Position numbers and translations under genes: made by a program. 64,000 nt of DNA from Microthyrium microscopicum (lineage: Eukaryota; Ascomycota; Dothideomycetes; Microthyriales; Microthyriaceae): NCBI GenBank assembly GCA_010405405.1, contig MU004230.1, forward strand, positions 579,744 to 643,743, read 5' to 3'. A model generated the notes under the pieces. It saw only the letters and a program-made list of their open reading frames with translations, ran no database searches and was not told the DNA's origin. Below are positions 1 to 14,098 of the stretch, in pieces; position 1 is the stretch's first letter; each line of letters opens with the position of its first letter.

Positions 1-1740
1 TTTTTACTTCTCTTCTTTATTATCTTTTTAGTATTTAAATTTAGTTTATTTAATTTATAGAAATACTACCCTAAAAAAATAAAAATATTATCTTTAATTA
101 TATTATAATTAGTACTATTAAACGTGTTAACAATATAATATAATAGTACTTATATATCCTAATTACTATAATAAACCTACTAAAAATGCTATTAGTATAT
201 AACTATAATAATAAATAATCTAATAGTTAGAGGTATACTATTCTTTAATCCTAGAATAGAAATATAAGAAAGTTTTATTTACTAACTTATATACTATAAG
301 TATATAGAATACCTACTTATAAAATTAATAAAAGTTAGAACTCTTACTTATAAAATTATATTTATCTATTATAGCTAAGTACTAGAATCTTAATATTATA
401 TAGAGCTAACTTTTAGTAATTACTTATTTAGTATACTTACTATAAAAATATAAAAGTTTTAGAACTTCTATTAGCTAAAAGTTTAATACGTAGCTTAGCT
501 AAAAGTTTATAGATATATAATGCTATTCTTAATAGCTAGTTATAGGTTATTTATCCTTTCTACCTAAATTAACTATAATCTATTAGTTATACTTAACTAT
601 ACTTATTATAGATATATAGTACTAATTATCTAAGTTCTTATTTAGTAAAGGTACTATAATATTTATAAGTAAGAAGAGTATAATAGATATAGGGTAGGTA
701 AAGAGAGGAGTAAAGATTTATATAGTAGTAGTTTATACGTTAGAAAGAAGCAAAGTATTAAATATAGTAAATAAACGTAATATAGGTCTACTAATAAAGG
801 TTTTAAATTAAATAGTAAAAAAGATAAGTAATAACTATTAAAATAAGACTAGCTAACATTTAATATAGTATTAAACTTACTATTAATTAATAATATGCTA
901 AAGAATAAGCAAATATAAATAAAATAATAATAAGTTAGCTAATAAGCAATTCTATAAAGAGAATAGAGATAAGAACATAGTACTAAGTTTAACTCTTATA
1001 AGTTATAAAGAAAAAGATAGAGTAGTAAAAATATAGTAAGTATATAGAAGGATATAAAAAGATAAACTAGATAAATAAAGCTAATAATATATATCTTATA
1101 AAAGATATTAATATAGTAATAATTAAGATAACGTAAAGTAAGTAGCTCTTACTTAATAAGGTATAATTTATTTAGATAAACGTTTCTATTAGTATTTAAA
1201 CCTTTACTAACTATTAAATATTATAAGACTTTACCTTATTTATCTTAGATTTTTAATATTTTAATAACGTTTAATTAGTCCTAACCTATAATAATAATAA
1301 AATTCCTATTATAAAATATAAATACTAACTTTATACTCTATATTATCTATATAGTTATTTTGCTTCTACTTTATACTATAAAGTTATTATAATATTTAAG
1401 GTTATTATACTAGAAATATAGTAAAATTAAGTAATTAAATAATAAGTATTTAGTTATATCTTCTAAATTAGGTAAAAATAGTAAATAGCAATACTTTATA
1501 TATTTATAAAGGATATAATTAACGAGTATATATATTAAATATAGAAGTAGAAGAGTACTAAGATTAATATAGTTATAAAGAACTAAGGAAAGAATATAGT
1601 ATTAAGCAAGCTATTAAAACTATTTAGTAATACCTAATATAGTAATAATAAAGAAGACTTTATTATACTAACTTAATAGATAATAAAGATAGCATCCCTA
1701 AGTTAAATCTATCTTAATATACTTTTAAGAGCTACTACTT

Positions 1741-2225
1741 AGCTAATAAAGACACTATCTTTAAATTAAAATTAGTATAGCTATTTTAGAGAACTATTAT
1801 ATAACTAACGTAAATACTATCTCTAGATTAAAACTAATATAACTATTTTTAATTAATACTAATTAGCTAATAAAGAAACTATCCTTAAATTAAAACTAAT
1901 GCAACTATTTTTAAGCGATATAAATTAGCTAATAAAGAAATCATTCCTAAATTAAAACTACTATAGCTATTTTTAAATGACACGATATAGCTAATAAATA
2001 AACTATACCTAAATTAAAACTACTATAGCTATTTTTAAACAACACGATATAGCTAATAAAGAAACTATACTTAAATTAAAACTATTACAACTATTTTTAA
2101 ATAATATAATATAGCTAACAAAGAAACTATACCTAAATTAAAACCGCTATAGCTATTTTTAAATAACACGATATAGCTAACAAAGAAACTATACCTAAAT
2201 TAAAACTACTATAGCTTTTTTAAAT
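1741..2225. repeat. 62-bp tandem array (about eight units)
   Basis: The word AGCTAATAAA or a close variant starts units at 1741, 1803, 1865, 1927, 1989, 2051, 2113 and 2175, an exact 62-bp period with no indels. Each unit carries an AAACTAT..CCTAAATTAAA core followed by CTATAGCTATTTTTAAA. The first two units are the most diverged. The later ones still contain some CA dinucleotides (AACACGATA, CTAACAAAG), so they may have been homogenised after RIP or were too short to be targeted. Confidence 0.9.
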
Positions 2226-2775
2226 ATACATTATATAAGTAGTATAACTAATACTAATACGTTAGATTCTAAGGAGTAATTTTTAAAAAGCACTTATTTA
2301 ACTATATAATTAGTATAAATACTTACTAACTATATAAGATTTTAGCCTTTAAGAGAATATACTATATATATTTTATATACTATATAGAAATATGTCTTCT
2401 TTATTTATATCTAAGACGTATACTCTATTTAACGTAAATATATTTAGATATTTATAATATCTTAGTAAATAAATAAGAAGTAATTAGCAAATATAGAATA
2501 TAGTAAAAGTCTATATAATATATAAGTATATTCCTTAAAGTATAGCTATTTATATAAGGTACGTTATAAGATTCTATATATTAAAAAGGCTAAGATATAC
2601 TAATATATTAGAAGTAATACTATAGATTATATATTTCTAAATTATTTACTATATCTATAATAAGTATAAGAATAAGGATAAGCCTACTTACTAAAGTATT
2701 TAAATTATAAAAGGATAATTAAAATTAGAAATAAAGAATAATATAAGTTATATATAAAAACTAAACCTTAAGTAA

Positions 2776-2780
2776 GTATA
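2776..2780. repeat. Target-site duplication GTATA, left copy
   Basis: GTATA lies directly against the outer end of the LTR starting at 2781 and is matched by GTATA at 10433-10437 just outside the other LTR. Five base pairs is the usual duplication length for Ty3/Gypsy integrases. Confidence 0.85.
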
Positions 2781-3006
2781 TGTAACGAGCTGCGGAACTC
2801 AAGTGAGCAGATAATTAGATTGTATTCTAGAATCTATGAATAGGAGAGAGAGAGAAGAAGATCTAGAAGAGCTGTAGATCTACGAGGGAAGTAAGTTTGC
2901 TTGGCAGATCCTTAGGCGTACTAACCCCCTTAGGTCTAGTGCGTAATCTTATAATAAGATCTCTCTTATAATACTATTGTAAAGCCTATAAGGAGGAATT
3001 ATTATA
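2781..3006 (-). repeat. 3' LTR (relative to the minus-strand element)
   Basis: The 226-bp LTR reads TGTAACGAGC at its left edge and ends ATTATTATA on the plus strand. The partner at 10207-10432 ends ATCATCACA, so the original termini were TG..CA and this copy has lost the CA to RIP. It shares the AG-rich GGAGAGAGAGAG segment with the other LTR. Confidence 0.92.
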
Positions 3007-3020
3007 TGACCCTCCTCTTT
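3007..3020 (-). other. Polypurine tract of the retrotransposon
   Basis: On the minus strand this reads AAAGAGGAGGGTCA directly against the LTR, in the position used to prime plus-strand DNA synthesis. It fixes the element's orientation as minus. The primer-binding site should then lie just left of 10207. The sequence there is not an obvious match to a tRNA 3' end, so I do not call it. Confidence 0.7.
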
Positions 3021-3083
3021 AGCATAGCTCTCTAGGCTATAGACTACTAATTATATCTACTTTCCTAATCTATTCTATTCTAA

Positions 3084-3126
3084 TCTAGTCTAGTCTAGTC
3101 TGGTCTAGTTTAGTCTAGTCTAGTCT
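3084..3126. repeat. TCTAG pentanucleotide microsatellite
   Basis: The sequence is repeated TCTAG with a few substitutions (TCTGG, TTTAG), located inside the retrotransposon between the polypurine tract and the integrase end. Confidence 0.8.
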
Positions 3127-4059
3127 AATAAACTTTTAGTAATAAATGATATTTTGATCCTTCTATGGTGCAATACTAACCTTATTAGTCGTTTAAAGCA
3201 TCTCAACCTCTAGCCTACTAAGGTAACTGTTAAGAAGTATTAACGAACCCTAAGATATCCTTAGAATACTCTGGTTCTTAAGTCCTAGTAGTCTAGTAAT
3301 TAGTAGTCCTATTAATATAGGGGAATTAGTAGTATAATTATTTACTCTTCCTAATTAGTAGGAACGTTATTAGAGTTATAATTAATACCATCGCTAGTAG
3401 GCTTTAGTATTGGTAGTATCTAGGTAGGATATAGGCCTAGCTTGCTAGGGTGCTAAGCGTAAAACTTAGCAATAAGCTTTAGCGCATTCTTAGTGGCTAT
3501 CCAATCATGCTATTTAGCTTTATCGTAACTAGTGTACTTAATCTCGTATTATAGCTTCTTATATTAACTAGCAAAGCGGCTATTAACAATAGCGTTAATA
3601 GACCATTCATTATCGTCTATAGTTTCTCTAACGACTACTAATAGTAGATTAGCGTGCTTAAGCAACTTAGCGTCGTCTATAATATAGTAGAGGACCTAGG
3701 CGTAAAAGACATTATGCATCTTTATAGAAGAGGAGAGATTAAGTTTATAGGTAACGATATTAATCTTCTTAATTATGCAAAAGGGACTTATGTTCTTATC
3801 GTCTAGAGTCTTTAAAGGACGTAAAGTAGGGTAGTTCTATATATCTAAGCAAACCTAGTCGCCTAGTAACAGGTCTAGAGCTACGTAGCGATAGCGGTTA
3901 GCGTATTCTACCTATTAAGCTTATGCCTAGATTAATTGCTCTATTAGATAATCGTGCATCTTAGCGTAACCCTTCTACATCATGTCTGCATTAATAGCTT
4001 CCTTATTAGCAGCTATAGAGGCGTTTATAGGTTTTAAGAGGCGATATAAGGACTTAAGG

Positions 4060-4260
4060 CCTGATTGAGGGTTAAATCTATTTTAAGCTTTAAAGGATAT
4101 AACTCTTATGGTAGTATTCACGACGGAATTGACTACAAATTTAGCGAAGGGCAGAAGGGCTACCTAGTTATCTTAATCCTAGTTAATAAACACGCGTAGG
4201 AATTGCTTAAGTACTATGACTAAGATTTCTATTATACTATTAGTCTCAGGGTGAAATGCT
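4060..4260 (-). pseudogene. RIP-broken Gypsy integrase remnant
   Basis: Minus-strand reading gives AFHPETNSIIEILVIVLKQF and then an LLPFAKFVVNS segment, matching the Gypsy integrase core (usual form AYHPQTDGQTERVN..LEQYLR, then LLPLAEFAYN). Stops interrupt it and the Asp after HPET is now Asn, a G-to-A change. The catalytic Glu position is still Glu. Only this core was read confidently; the domain probably extends further on both sides. Confidence 0.85.
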
Positions 4261-5749
4261 ATACTAAGATAAAGTATTATGCCTACGCGTTTATATAAGC
4301 GCTTCTAGAATACAGAGGTAAATTAGCTACTACAGTCTAAAAGAATTGTTGATGGCTAGCTAATAAGTTTCTATACGTGGTTAATAAAGGCTAGTACTAT
4401 TAAGTCTACAGACAGGTCTAGTAGTAGGATAAAACGTTAGGTCTATATATAGCGATTAATAACTACTATAACGTGCTAATAGATTATACCTTAGTATAAA
4501 TAGTGAGGTAGTAAGACGGTAAAGTTAATAGAAATATTAGACTACACGCGCTTAGGGAGAGGGAATTAACGTAGGAAGCCTTACTTCTTTTAACAGATAG
4601 GTTTAGCAAACACGCATTTATAGCCTTTAACAAAGCTCTTAACGTCTTATAACATTTTAAGCTACTAATAATCTTCTTATAGGTAGTAATAAGTTATTAC
4701 TACTCTACTATAGCCTATAGCTTTATAGCTATACGCACTCTATATAGCGCGACGCTAAAGCTTACCTTAAGGGATAAAGATCTAGTTACGATAGAGGATT
4801 ATCTTATTAGTAGCTACTATATAGTCTCTAAGCTTAATTTGCTCTTATTCTAGAGTACCAAAGGGTAAGAAGAGTTAATAGTCAGTCTTAGCGTAGCGAA
4901 TAGCAATTATTGTTTTGTTATACTTCGCTACGTTCATAATATCCTATAGGAACTAGTCGCTATTAAAATCTAGGGATAGGTTATTTCCTAAGGAATTAAG
5001 TAGCTTACCCTTAGGCGTCTTGTTATTACTAAGAGACTCTCCTATAAAATTAAGTAGCTTACTTATAGAATTAGAAATATCTAACTTATCTTAAGTAATA
5101 GTAGCTAAGTATAGTATTAAGAGGTAGGTAGGTTTAATAAGTAATATAGCTAGCTTTACTACGTGTTCTATATTAAATTAGTATAGGAATAGCAAAGGTT
5201 AGACCTATTAAGAGATATAAGGGTTATTATTACTTTATAGAATGTCTTATAACTAATAGGTAAGGGCATCTACTTTTCTATTAGCTATACCTAGGTAGTA
5301 CTTTATCTTAAAGTAAAACTAGGAGAGGAACTTAGCTTATTTAGCTTATCGTTAAGAGAGACGTTTTGTTATTATAAACGTCTAAAGGTTATAGTAATTA
5401 GAGAATACTTAAATAGGGTTAATAGAGCTAAACAGCTCTAGTTCTTATTCTTTAAATATATAGATAATAGCTAGAAGCTCTTTGTTATAAATGTCATAAT
5501 TACATTCTACTAAGGTTATTTTTTTTAAGAGGTACGTAACTAGATAAAGCTTCTTATTATTACCTTTTTAAGAGAAGACTATAGCATAAACCTAATTTAA
5601 GGCGTCTATCTCTAGCTATGTTTCTTTTGTATAGTTAAAGTGACGTAATATCTTAATAGACGTAAAGTCTTACTTTAGCTTCTTAAATATACATTCCTTT
5701 AGCCTATTAGGGTCCTAAGGAAAGATTACTATAGCGTCCTTCTTTATAA

Positions 5750-6085
5750 GTACTATTAGTAGTGCTATAGTCTTTAAATATTTAAGAATAAATTAGTAGT
5801 AGAAGTTAGTGAAGCTAAGGAAAGCTTAAATATCTTTTACTAAAGAGGGACGTTACTAGTTAACTACGCTTTAAACCTTCTTTAGGTCTATCTTAATGCC
5901 TTTAGTAGTAATAATTAGGCTAAGGTATTTAACTTATTAAGTATTAAATTTATACTTCTAGATATCTAAGTATAATCCTACTTTACTTATTACTTCTAGG
6001 ACTAAGTAAGTATAGGCAATATAGCTAGCTTTAGTGTTACTAAAGACTAGTAGATTATCTATATAGCCTATAATAAAGTTATCTA
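5750..6085 (-). pseudogene. RIP-broken Gypsy reverse transcriptase remnant
   Basis: Read on the minus strand from 6071 downward: IGYIDNLLVFSNTKA (the YxDD catalytic box with its second Asp changed to Asn, codon at 6054-6056), then GLYLDI..KYKFNT, VKYLSLIITTKGIKID and SLVKDIQAFLxFTNFYxxFI. These are the consecutive Ty3/Gypsy landmarks (YLDDILVFS, GL.L..EKC.F, V.YLG..I...GI..DP.K and the W..P....FLG..NFYR joint to RNase H). Stops occur mainly where Trp or Gln is expected. Confidence 0.9.
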
Positions 6086-9000
6086 GGTAATTAATTAGAA
6101 TATAGTTAAAATAAGCTTAGAAAGTCCTTAGGGCTCTAGTAAGGCTAAAGGATATAACTTTAAATTTATATAACCTATAATAAGTTAAGAATACGGTTTT
6201 ATGTTCGTTGCTAGGTTTAATGCAAATATATATAAAGATAGTAATAACATTAAATTTAGAGAAGTATTTTGCGTAATAGATATAGGTAAGTATTTCTAGT
6301 AGCTATAGAGGGACGTTATGATTCTTTTATATAATCTTATTAAGTTTATAATAATTAATATAAACTTAAATTCCTCCTTCTAGCTTATATATATATAGTA
6401 TTAGTATAGCGTAATACAACTTGCTAGCCTAAACTTAATCTTAACTAAGTATCTAATTAACGTATTATTTTACGACGAGGAATTCTTAGTAACCTAAGCT
6501 ATTATAGTAACGTTTAAGAATTATAGCGTTTAGGATAATATTAATAAAGTAATCCTATTCACTACGGTATAGTACAAGTTTATTACCTAATTTTAGGTTA
6601 AAGACGTCTATATAATAATAATATTCCTTTAGTAGGCATTTAAGAATCTCTTCTCGTAAGAAGGGAGGCTTATTATACTTCTCTTACTACTTTTTAAAAT
6701 CCTTAGGTAAGATTTTGCTTAAGTTAATAGCAACGTCTTCCTTTAGCATAGGATCTAGATCTAGAGGTTTCTTTTCCTTTCTATCTTTAAAGTCATTAAG
6801 CTAGATTTTACTAAATTGCTAGCCTTATTCTAGTAACTTAATAAAGGTAGTAGTGCTAACTATAGTAACGTTTTTAAAGTAAGGATCTATTAGATTAACT
6901 AAGTAGCCCTTATAATCTATTAAGATTAAGTAGCCTACTAGTAAGTAGTATATAAGGTAGTAGTCTAAGTTAAAGTAGATTTACTTCTTACTTCTTTTAA
7001 AAATAATCTTATAGAGGTTAATCTAAGGGTTACTAAGGATAAGGTTATAGCTAGCGACGTTTATAACAAAGTAGTAGATTTATTTAATATACCCTCCTAA
7101 ATAGACATTAACTATAGCAGCTTTATTAACTTTTATAATAGCCTTACTGTTAGCTAATTATATAATTTAGGGGATAGAGAGATTAATAGTAAGGATCTTA
7201 TATTGTTTAATAAAGTTAGGGTAAATAATTCTTATTGCTCTACTACTAGTATCTATAAGGATATTAATTTTTAAGTAGTAGCTTTATCTTAGAGAAAATA
7301 TAGTATTAGAAGTAGTCTATTAATTGCTTACTATAGGTATAGTAGCTACTTCTTAGGGATAGAAATCGTATGCTATAAAGGTAAGAAATATCTTAATAAT
7401 AGCTAGTTTGCTATTATTAAATATAACAAGCTCTAAGGATAATGCTTATTAGAGATTACCTTCTAGGTGCTAGATAGTCTTATTAACCTTATATTAGATT
7501 TATTCTTTAGAGAGAACTAGTTTAGGGTTAGGTTCCTTCTTCTTCTATTACTAATTATACGCTTCTTACTTATTTAGCTCCTTTGCGCGTCTCTATAGAG
7601 GAGCTTTTAGTTTTTTATATCATTACTATAATTATACTTATCGTAATTATTCTCTATGATTAGGGACTAAGGAGATTAAGTAATAATTTAATTATAGATA
7701 GTAGTGAACTTTATAATAATAGTAGTAACTTTTAGTTATATTTTAGCATCTAAAAGGGCGTCTCTATCTTTATATAGTACTAAGTTGTACTAATAGCTAT
7801 AGCCTTTCTCTCTATACTTTATATAATGGTTATTAGCCTTTAAGGTATTATAGATATTTAAAAGGCAATTAAACTTAGATTTCTATCTACTACCCTTAGC
7901 TACTAGACGATTATTATTATCGTAGCTTCACGAATTAGTAGAGGAAATATATTTAATATAACGAGTAATAGTATATAGGCTCTTAAGGAAATCTATAAAT
8001 ATTTTTAATTCTATAAAGAGCACTCTCTCTACGAATTTTGGGAGTAGAAGAAGACGCATTTTAATAATCTTATCTTAATTACTAAGCTTAGCTTCTCGTA
8101 AGTTCTCTAAGAAGTGAGCTAGGAATTGTTTAAGCTTCTTAATAGGCTTTATTATAGCTTCTTAACTTTTAAGCTAAGTCTTAGTAGTAATATAGCTATC
8201 TTTAATACTATACTTATAATCTAGATTAGACTATATCTTTACTATAAATAAATATAGGTTAGTTAACTTATGGTTACTCTACTTATTAATAGTGCTAAAT
8301 ACTTAATCCTTTATTGCTCCTTAGACGACTTAGATCTTAGAGGCTTCTATAAGATAGACTTATGTATTATTATTAAGGTAGTTTAGTACTTTGCCTTTCT
8401 AAGCATAGTACTTTTGCTTATCCTTTCCTAAGAAGAGTAAAGGCTTATCGCTCTATATTTTAAGGAGAGAGGCGCTACTAATTAAGTTAAGGTTAGAGAA
8501 AAGAGTAGTTTAATATAAGTCTAGTACCCCTAGAGGTATATTTAAGTTAGGTTAGTTTATATCCTAAGCTAGAGAGGTCTAGCAAAATAGATCGTTATCT
8601 ACTAACTTATTGTAATTAAGATAGAGATTAGTTATCTTAGTAGCTAAGGGTTTCTTTTAGAAGGCATTAACCTAGGCTTAAAGGATAGTAGCTTTGTCTA
8701 CCTTCTTCTATAGAGCCTTATAGTATTTACTAATTTTATTAACGTAGGTAGTGAGTACTTCCTTAAGTAAATTATTATTATATTGTAACTCCTATACTTT
8801 TTAGTAAGTAGTTACTACTTCCTTAAGGGCAATGGTATTATTTTAAATCTACGCTTTAAGATAAGTAATCTACTTTGCGCGTTTATTATTAGTTTTAGCT
8901 AAGTCCTACATCTCTTCTTAAGCTTCTAAAGCTTCTTCCTAGAGAGTATAGATTAAGTCTATATTGCAAGCGTTTATATTCTACTTAATTTTAAAGAGGT

Positions 9001-10206
9001 AGGCTATAGTTTAAGAGGCTAATAATAAAGCGTAAAGCTATATAACTAAGTCGTCTAGCGTAATCTCTTCTTTTAATAGACGTTCTAAGTCTATACCTAA
9101 TTTAATTAAGTAGTAAGAGTAGTAATAGAGGTCTAATTGCTTTTCTTTATAATAGAGGTATACTCTTACGTCTTTTAGCTTATTACCTTCTTTACTAGGC
9201 ATCTTTCGTGCTTAAGTAGCTTAGAAGATTAGAGGGTTCTTATTAATAGTTAGAGTAACTAGTTAATTAAGGTTTACTACTATAGGGTAGTAAGACATCA
9301 ATATAGGTAGTACTTTAGGGCCTTTAGCTTGCTAGTATAGTTCTATTAGCTATTTATGCATTTTAGGAGAAAGTCTAGTGTTATTATTAAGTTAAAAAGG
9401 AGCTAGTAGTTAGTTATCTTCTATGTTTATTTAGTTTAGTAAAGTTATTTAACTAGTATTTTAAGGGGCGTCTTCTAACGCTTTAGTCTCTTTGCCTTTA
9501 TAGCCTTATTCTAATAGATGATTATCTTCTAACTTATCTTTATCTTCTAACAATGCTCTTAAGTCTAGTTCTAGCAATTTTAATAGTCTTAAGACACTCT
9601 TTACTAAATTTACTACTTTTTAGGTAGTATCTAGTTATATTATATCCTAAGTATTAGGTTCGCTTTAATACTTAGTACGTATAGCAGAGGGGTAACGCAA
9701 TAGAGATAAGTAACGTAAGTATATAGGAGATAGAGATAGGCGCTAATTATTAGGCTAAGTATAAGTAACTAGGGATAGCGAGTAGGCTATATAGCTATTA
9801 ACTTAGGTTTATTAGTTAGGAGCCTTATTAGCTATAGTTATAAATAATAAAGAAGAGTACTAGGAGGGAATGCTTATTTATTTAGCGCGTTTTAATAGTA
9901 AGTATGTTAAGTATAATTATAGATATTTAGTAGTAGTATAGAAGACAAACTTTAGTATTCTATAGAACTAAGGATAAGGGATAATTAACGCTTAGACTAT
10001 TAATAGGTTAAAGAGTGTTAGGGAATCCTAACGCTCTAATTAGATAAGGGGTTAGTAGGGCTAACAGATTTAGTAAATCTATAAAGGATCTTTAATAGGG
10101 TCTAAGACTACGCGTATAGGATATTAATCTATATAGGCGCTTCTTTAGAAGTAAATTCTAGGGTACATAGTATAAGCGCGTAGGTAGTTGAATGGTTCGT
10201 AGATTA

Positions 10207-10432
10207 TGTAACGAGCTATGGAACTTAAGCAAGCAGATAATTAGATTATATTCTAGAATCTATAAATAGGAGAGAGAGAGAAGAAGATTTAGAAGAGCTA
10301 CAGATCTGCAAGGGAAGTAAGTCTGCTTGGTAGATCCTTGGGCGCGCTAACCCCCTTGGGTCTAGCGCGTAATCTTGCAACAAGATCTCTCTCACAATAC
10401 CGCTGTAAAGCCTGTAAGGAGGAATCATCACA
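10207..10432 (-). repeat. 5' LTR (relative to the minus-strand element)
   Basis: This LTR is the less mutated copy: TGTAACGAGC to ATCATCACA, with intact TG..CA ends. A 61-codon open frame inside it (10246-10431, minus) is not a gene. About 31 of 226 positions differ from the left LTR, all transitions. Confidence 0.92.
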
Positions 10433-10437
10433 GTATA
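10433..10437. repeat. Target-site duplication GTATA, right copy
   Basis: This is the partner of 2776-2780. It is also the outermost five bases of a perfect inverted repeat (10433-10481). Confidence 0.85.
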
Positions 10438-10481
10438 TTATTTAACGTTAGCCTAAATAAGTCTAACGTTAAATAATATAC
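10433..10481. repeat. Perfect 19-bp inverted repeat abutting the LTR
   Basis: The arm at 10433-10451 (GTATATTATTTAACGTTAG) is the exact reverse complement of 10463-10481, with an 11-bp loop. The hairpin begins at the first base outside the LTR, so the target duplication forms its tip. A third TAACGTTAG follows at about 10495. The feature predates the insertion, since its left arm spans the target site. It could be the end of a foldback or MITE-type element. Confidence 0.8.
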
Positions 10482-12936
10482 CTAGTTAACGCTTTAACGT
10501 TAGGCTATAAATAGAGCAAATATTAAGCTAATATTACAATTTCCTAAGTTAAATCTTTAAATATTAAGATTAACTAAACTAATAAGCTAATTAATACTAA
10601 ATCTTTAACTTCTTAGCTATAGACTTTACTAACTTATCTATAATACTAATTATTAACTCTAGTTTCTAAAAAATAGTAAAAAGTAAATATAAATAACTAC
10701 TATCTTTAATATAATATAAGTATAATATAGGCTAATTATTATATATAAGTAAGTACAACTAGTTTATTAACTAATTTTACTAACTACTATATTAGAATAG
10801 ATAAAAGTAAAATAGTAGGTTTAAGACAACTAAGTAGAATTAAATAGATAACTAGATTAATAGCTATTTATATTACATTTATATAAGTAAGTATTCCTTA
10901 AATTTTAGACTTTCTATATACTAATTATATATTAATAATATATAATATAACTACTATTATTAAACTATTACTTAAAAGTATATCTTAATAAGTACGTTAA
11001 GTTTCTAGTAACTTATAATACTAATAAAATAGATATAGAATGCTATAATACTTATAGTATACTATATTTCTATTACTTATTATATATATAAATATATTAA
11101 ATTAGCCTTAAGATACCTAGTCTATAACAAAATATATTATTACGTTTATTACTACTTATAGAATATACTAAAAGTAAGACCTAACTAAATGTCTATTATA
11201 GCCTTTTAATTACCTATAACTATTACCTAAAATAAGATAGTTAAAAGAGTTCTAAAGATAGCTTATTACAATACTATAGGCTCCTATAATTATTAGCTAA
11301 GAAGGACTAGTTAAATTAAGTAATAGTAAAATACTAATTATAGTAATATTACCTCTTATAACTATTACTTATTAAGATATACCTAATTTAAGTATTAGAG
11401 AAAGTCCCTATTCTAATATTATAAGCTAATCTATAAGTCTAAATACCTTAAAGAACACTACTACTAAAGCTAAGAACCTACCTATCTACTATTAACCTAA
11501 TAAAAATCATCTATTAATTTATATAGAAGATATAATGTAACTACTACTCTTTAATAGTTACTAAATTATATAGTTACTTATATTAAGTAGAATTCTACTT
11601 ATTAGTAATATAGCCTTTATAATTAATTAAAATAGTAGTATTTAGGCATAAGGCTAAACTTAATACCTACTAAACTAGTACTATATATACTACATAAAGA
11701 TATAAAGCTACTTACCCTATTCTTTATATAATTAGCAATATAGTACTTATAAATAAGTAAGATAGTATCTAAGGCTCTAATAATTCTTACTAAATAGGTA
11801 TCTAAGCTACTATAGAAAAATATAATTTAGTTACGCTAACTAAAGTCTTAGCATTAGTATCCTTAGATATAACTTATAAATTATATCTTAACTTAACCTT
11901 ATTATTCTTACCTACTAAGCCCTTCTCTACCTCTTTAATAAGACTAAGCAAACTACTTAAATCTATACTACTCTTAATACTTATGCTAGCCTTATTAACC
12001 CTAACTTACTTACTATTTAGATCCTCCTCTTTATATCTTTTATTAGCCTATCTATTCTATACTTATAGCTCTATACTACTCTTATTAACTATACTACTAT
12101 TATCTTATATAATCCTACTCTATAGGCTTACTAGCTTATTAAAAGAGGTAAACTATTTAATATTTATAATATATTTTGCTATACTATTAAACCTAATACT
12201 ATTATTTTACTTCTTTATTCTAATTAACCTAGTAAAATTATTAGTAGTTTCTAAGTAATTAATATTATTTACTAGGTTAACTAAGATAAAAGCATAAGCC
12301 TATATAATAATTTTAGAGCTACTTATTATAGTAGTATAAGTATCTATATTTACTACTTAGAAGGATATAGCTAGAATAAGGATAGAAAGTACTATAACTA
12401 TACTAAAATACTACTTAGAGCTATTACCTACTTTATATTTAAATAAGCTTTCTATTAATATAATAATATATAAAAGACTCTACTCTATAATAAGTAACTA
12501 TAGAGTAGTTAGACTATCTATAACTAGCAGCGTAATTACTTTAAAGTTAAACTAGAATAAAAAAAATAGGAAATAAAAATTAGAGTATTACTAAGTCTAA
12601 GAAGTACTTATTTAAGTAATTTACCCTAGTAATAATATTATAAGTAATAGATTCTATAATATAATAATAACTACTCTTATTAATTACTATAAAGGAGTCT
12701 ACTTTATAGCACTATTATAGAGTAACTAAACTACTTCTAACTAGTAATTACTATGTCTACTTTAAGGTAGTTTCTATATAGAGATTATGTATAAGGAAGT
12801 TAAATATAGCTTATTATTAAAATATACTAGTTATACTCTTATAATAGGTATTTACCTAAGTTCTAGCTATATAAGAGAGTATAAGTATTAATTTTAGGTA
12901 AGATAAAGATAGAGCTATTAAGAGCTAGATACCTAG

Positions 12937-13230
12937 AACTATAGGCGTAGTAACCTCTTTATTAATAATATAGTATACTTCTAATAAAAGCTACTAAATA
13001 GATTTAAACGTATATTAATTTATAGTAATATTATACTACTACTTTTAAATTATATCTTTACTATCTTAAAAATAATATAGTTTATAGTAGGTAATATATA
13101 AAAACTATAGGCGTAATAGCTACTTTATTAATAATACGTTATATCTTTAATAAAAGCTTCTAAATAGATCTAACTATATATTAATTTATAGTAATATCGT
13201 TTTGCTACTTTTAGATTATATCTTTACTAT
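12937..13230. repeat. Direct repeat pair, 128 bp, offset 166 bp
   Basis: Copies lie at 12937-13064 and 13103-13230. Both run from AACTATAGGCGTA through TAATAAAAGC and ATTAATTTATAGTAATAT to ATATCTTTACTAT without length change. A shorter echo (AGAACTATAAGCGTAGTAGCT) follows near 13268. Origin unknown; both copies are AT-rich and RIP-like. Confidence 0.75.
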
Positions 13231-14030
13231 AGTAAGACTAATAAGGTATTTAGTAATAACGCTTAAGAACTATAAGCGTAGTAGCTAAATACTTAGAATT
13301 ATAGGCATAAAATAAGTAAAGCTTCTACCTTCTTATTAATATTTTGCTATAGATTAATCGTACTTCTAAGACTTTATAGTCTTCTAATAGATATTAAAAG
13401 AAGAAGCGTAGCTTATAATACTAGTATTAAAGTAGATAGAGTAACTAAAGGCTATATTCTAAATAATAAGAGACTTAGTATAGGTAGTATCCCCTCCTTA
13501 TTATACTTATCTTATATTATAGTAATACTAATAATATTAATACTTATTAGTTTACTAAGGACGTATTTTTTCCTATTATGTCTCTTTAGTTCTCTTAAAC
13601 TATTTACCTTTAGTAAGTAATTTTATAGCTTTAGCTATAACCTCTATATACAACTTTGCATATCTTAGTAAAAAATTTATTATTTAATCCTTAGTACGTA
13701 TAAGGGATTTAGAAACTAGAATATAAAGGATAGTTTACAAAATTATTACTAAATAAAGGTAGAATAGCTAAGTAGGCTAGTTAATCTTTAACTTCTTCCT
13801 TAATATATTATACGTCTATTTATAGTATAATTTTAAGTTGCTTACTACTAGAGTTAGTAGTTCTATTAGGTAAAGTAATAAATAAAGATATAATACTAAA
13901 GGATAAAATATTATATAGTAGTAAGAGTTTATAGTAAGTTATAGTTTATATAAATATACTATATTATATGTCTTTATATAGTAGTAGATAGCTTTACGCA
14001 ATATTATATAATATTAAATATATTAACTAC

Positions 14031-14098
14031 TATTAAACTATATTAAACTATATTAAACTATATTAAACTATATTAAATAATATTAAATAATGTTAAAT
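14031..14098. repeat. 10-bp AT-rich tandem repeat
   Basis: The unit TATTAAACTA is repeated about four times and then decays to TATTAAATAA and TGTTAAATAT. Confidence 0.85.

Larger units (their letters stand above)
2781..10432 (-). mobile_element. Complete but inactivated Ty3/Gypsy LTR retrotransposon
   Basis: Two directly repeated 226-bp LTRs (2781-3006 and 10207-10432) and a 5-bp GTATA target duplication bound a 7.65-kb element. The minus strand is coding: a purine-rich tract abuts the LTR at 3007-3020 as a polypurine tract should, and translation on that strand gives recognisable Gypsy reverse transcriptase (about 5.75-6.1 kb) and integrase (about 4.06-4.26 kb) in the order RT then IN, which is the Ty3/Gypsy order. 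Every domain is broken by many stops, mostly TAG/TAA where Trp or Gln would stand. I count about 31 differences between the LTRs, all transitions, as RIP produces. Gag and protease should lie at about 7-10 kb, but I could not align them. Confidence 0.92.
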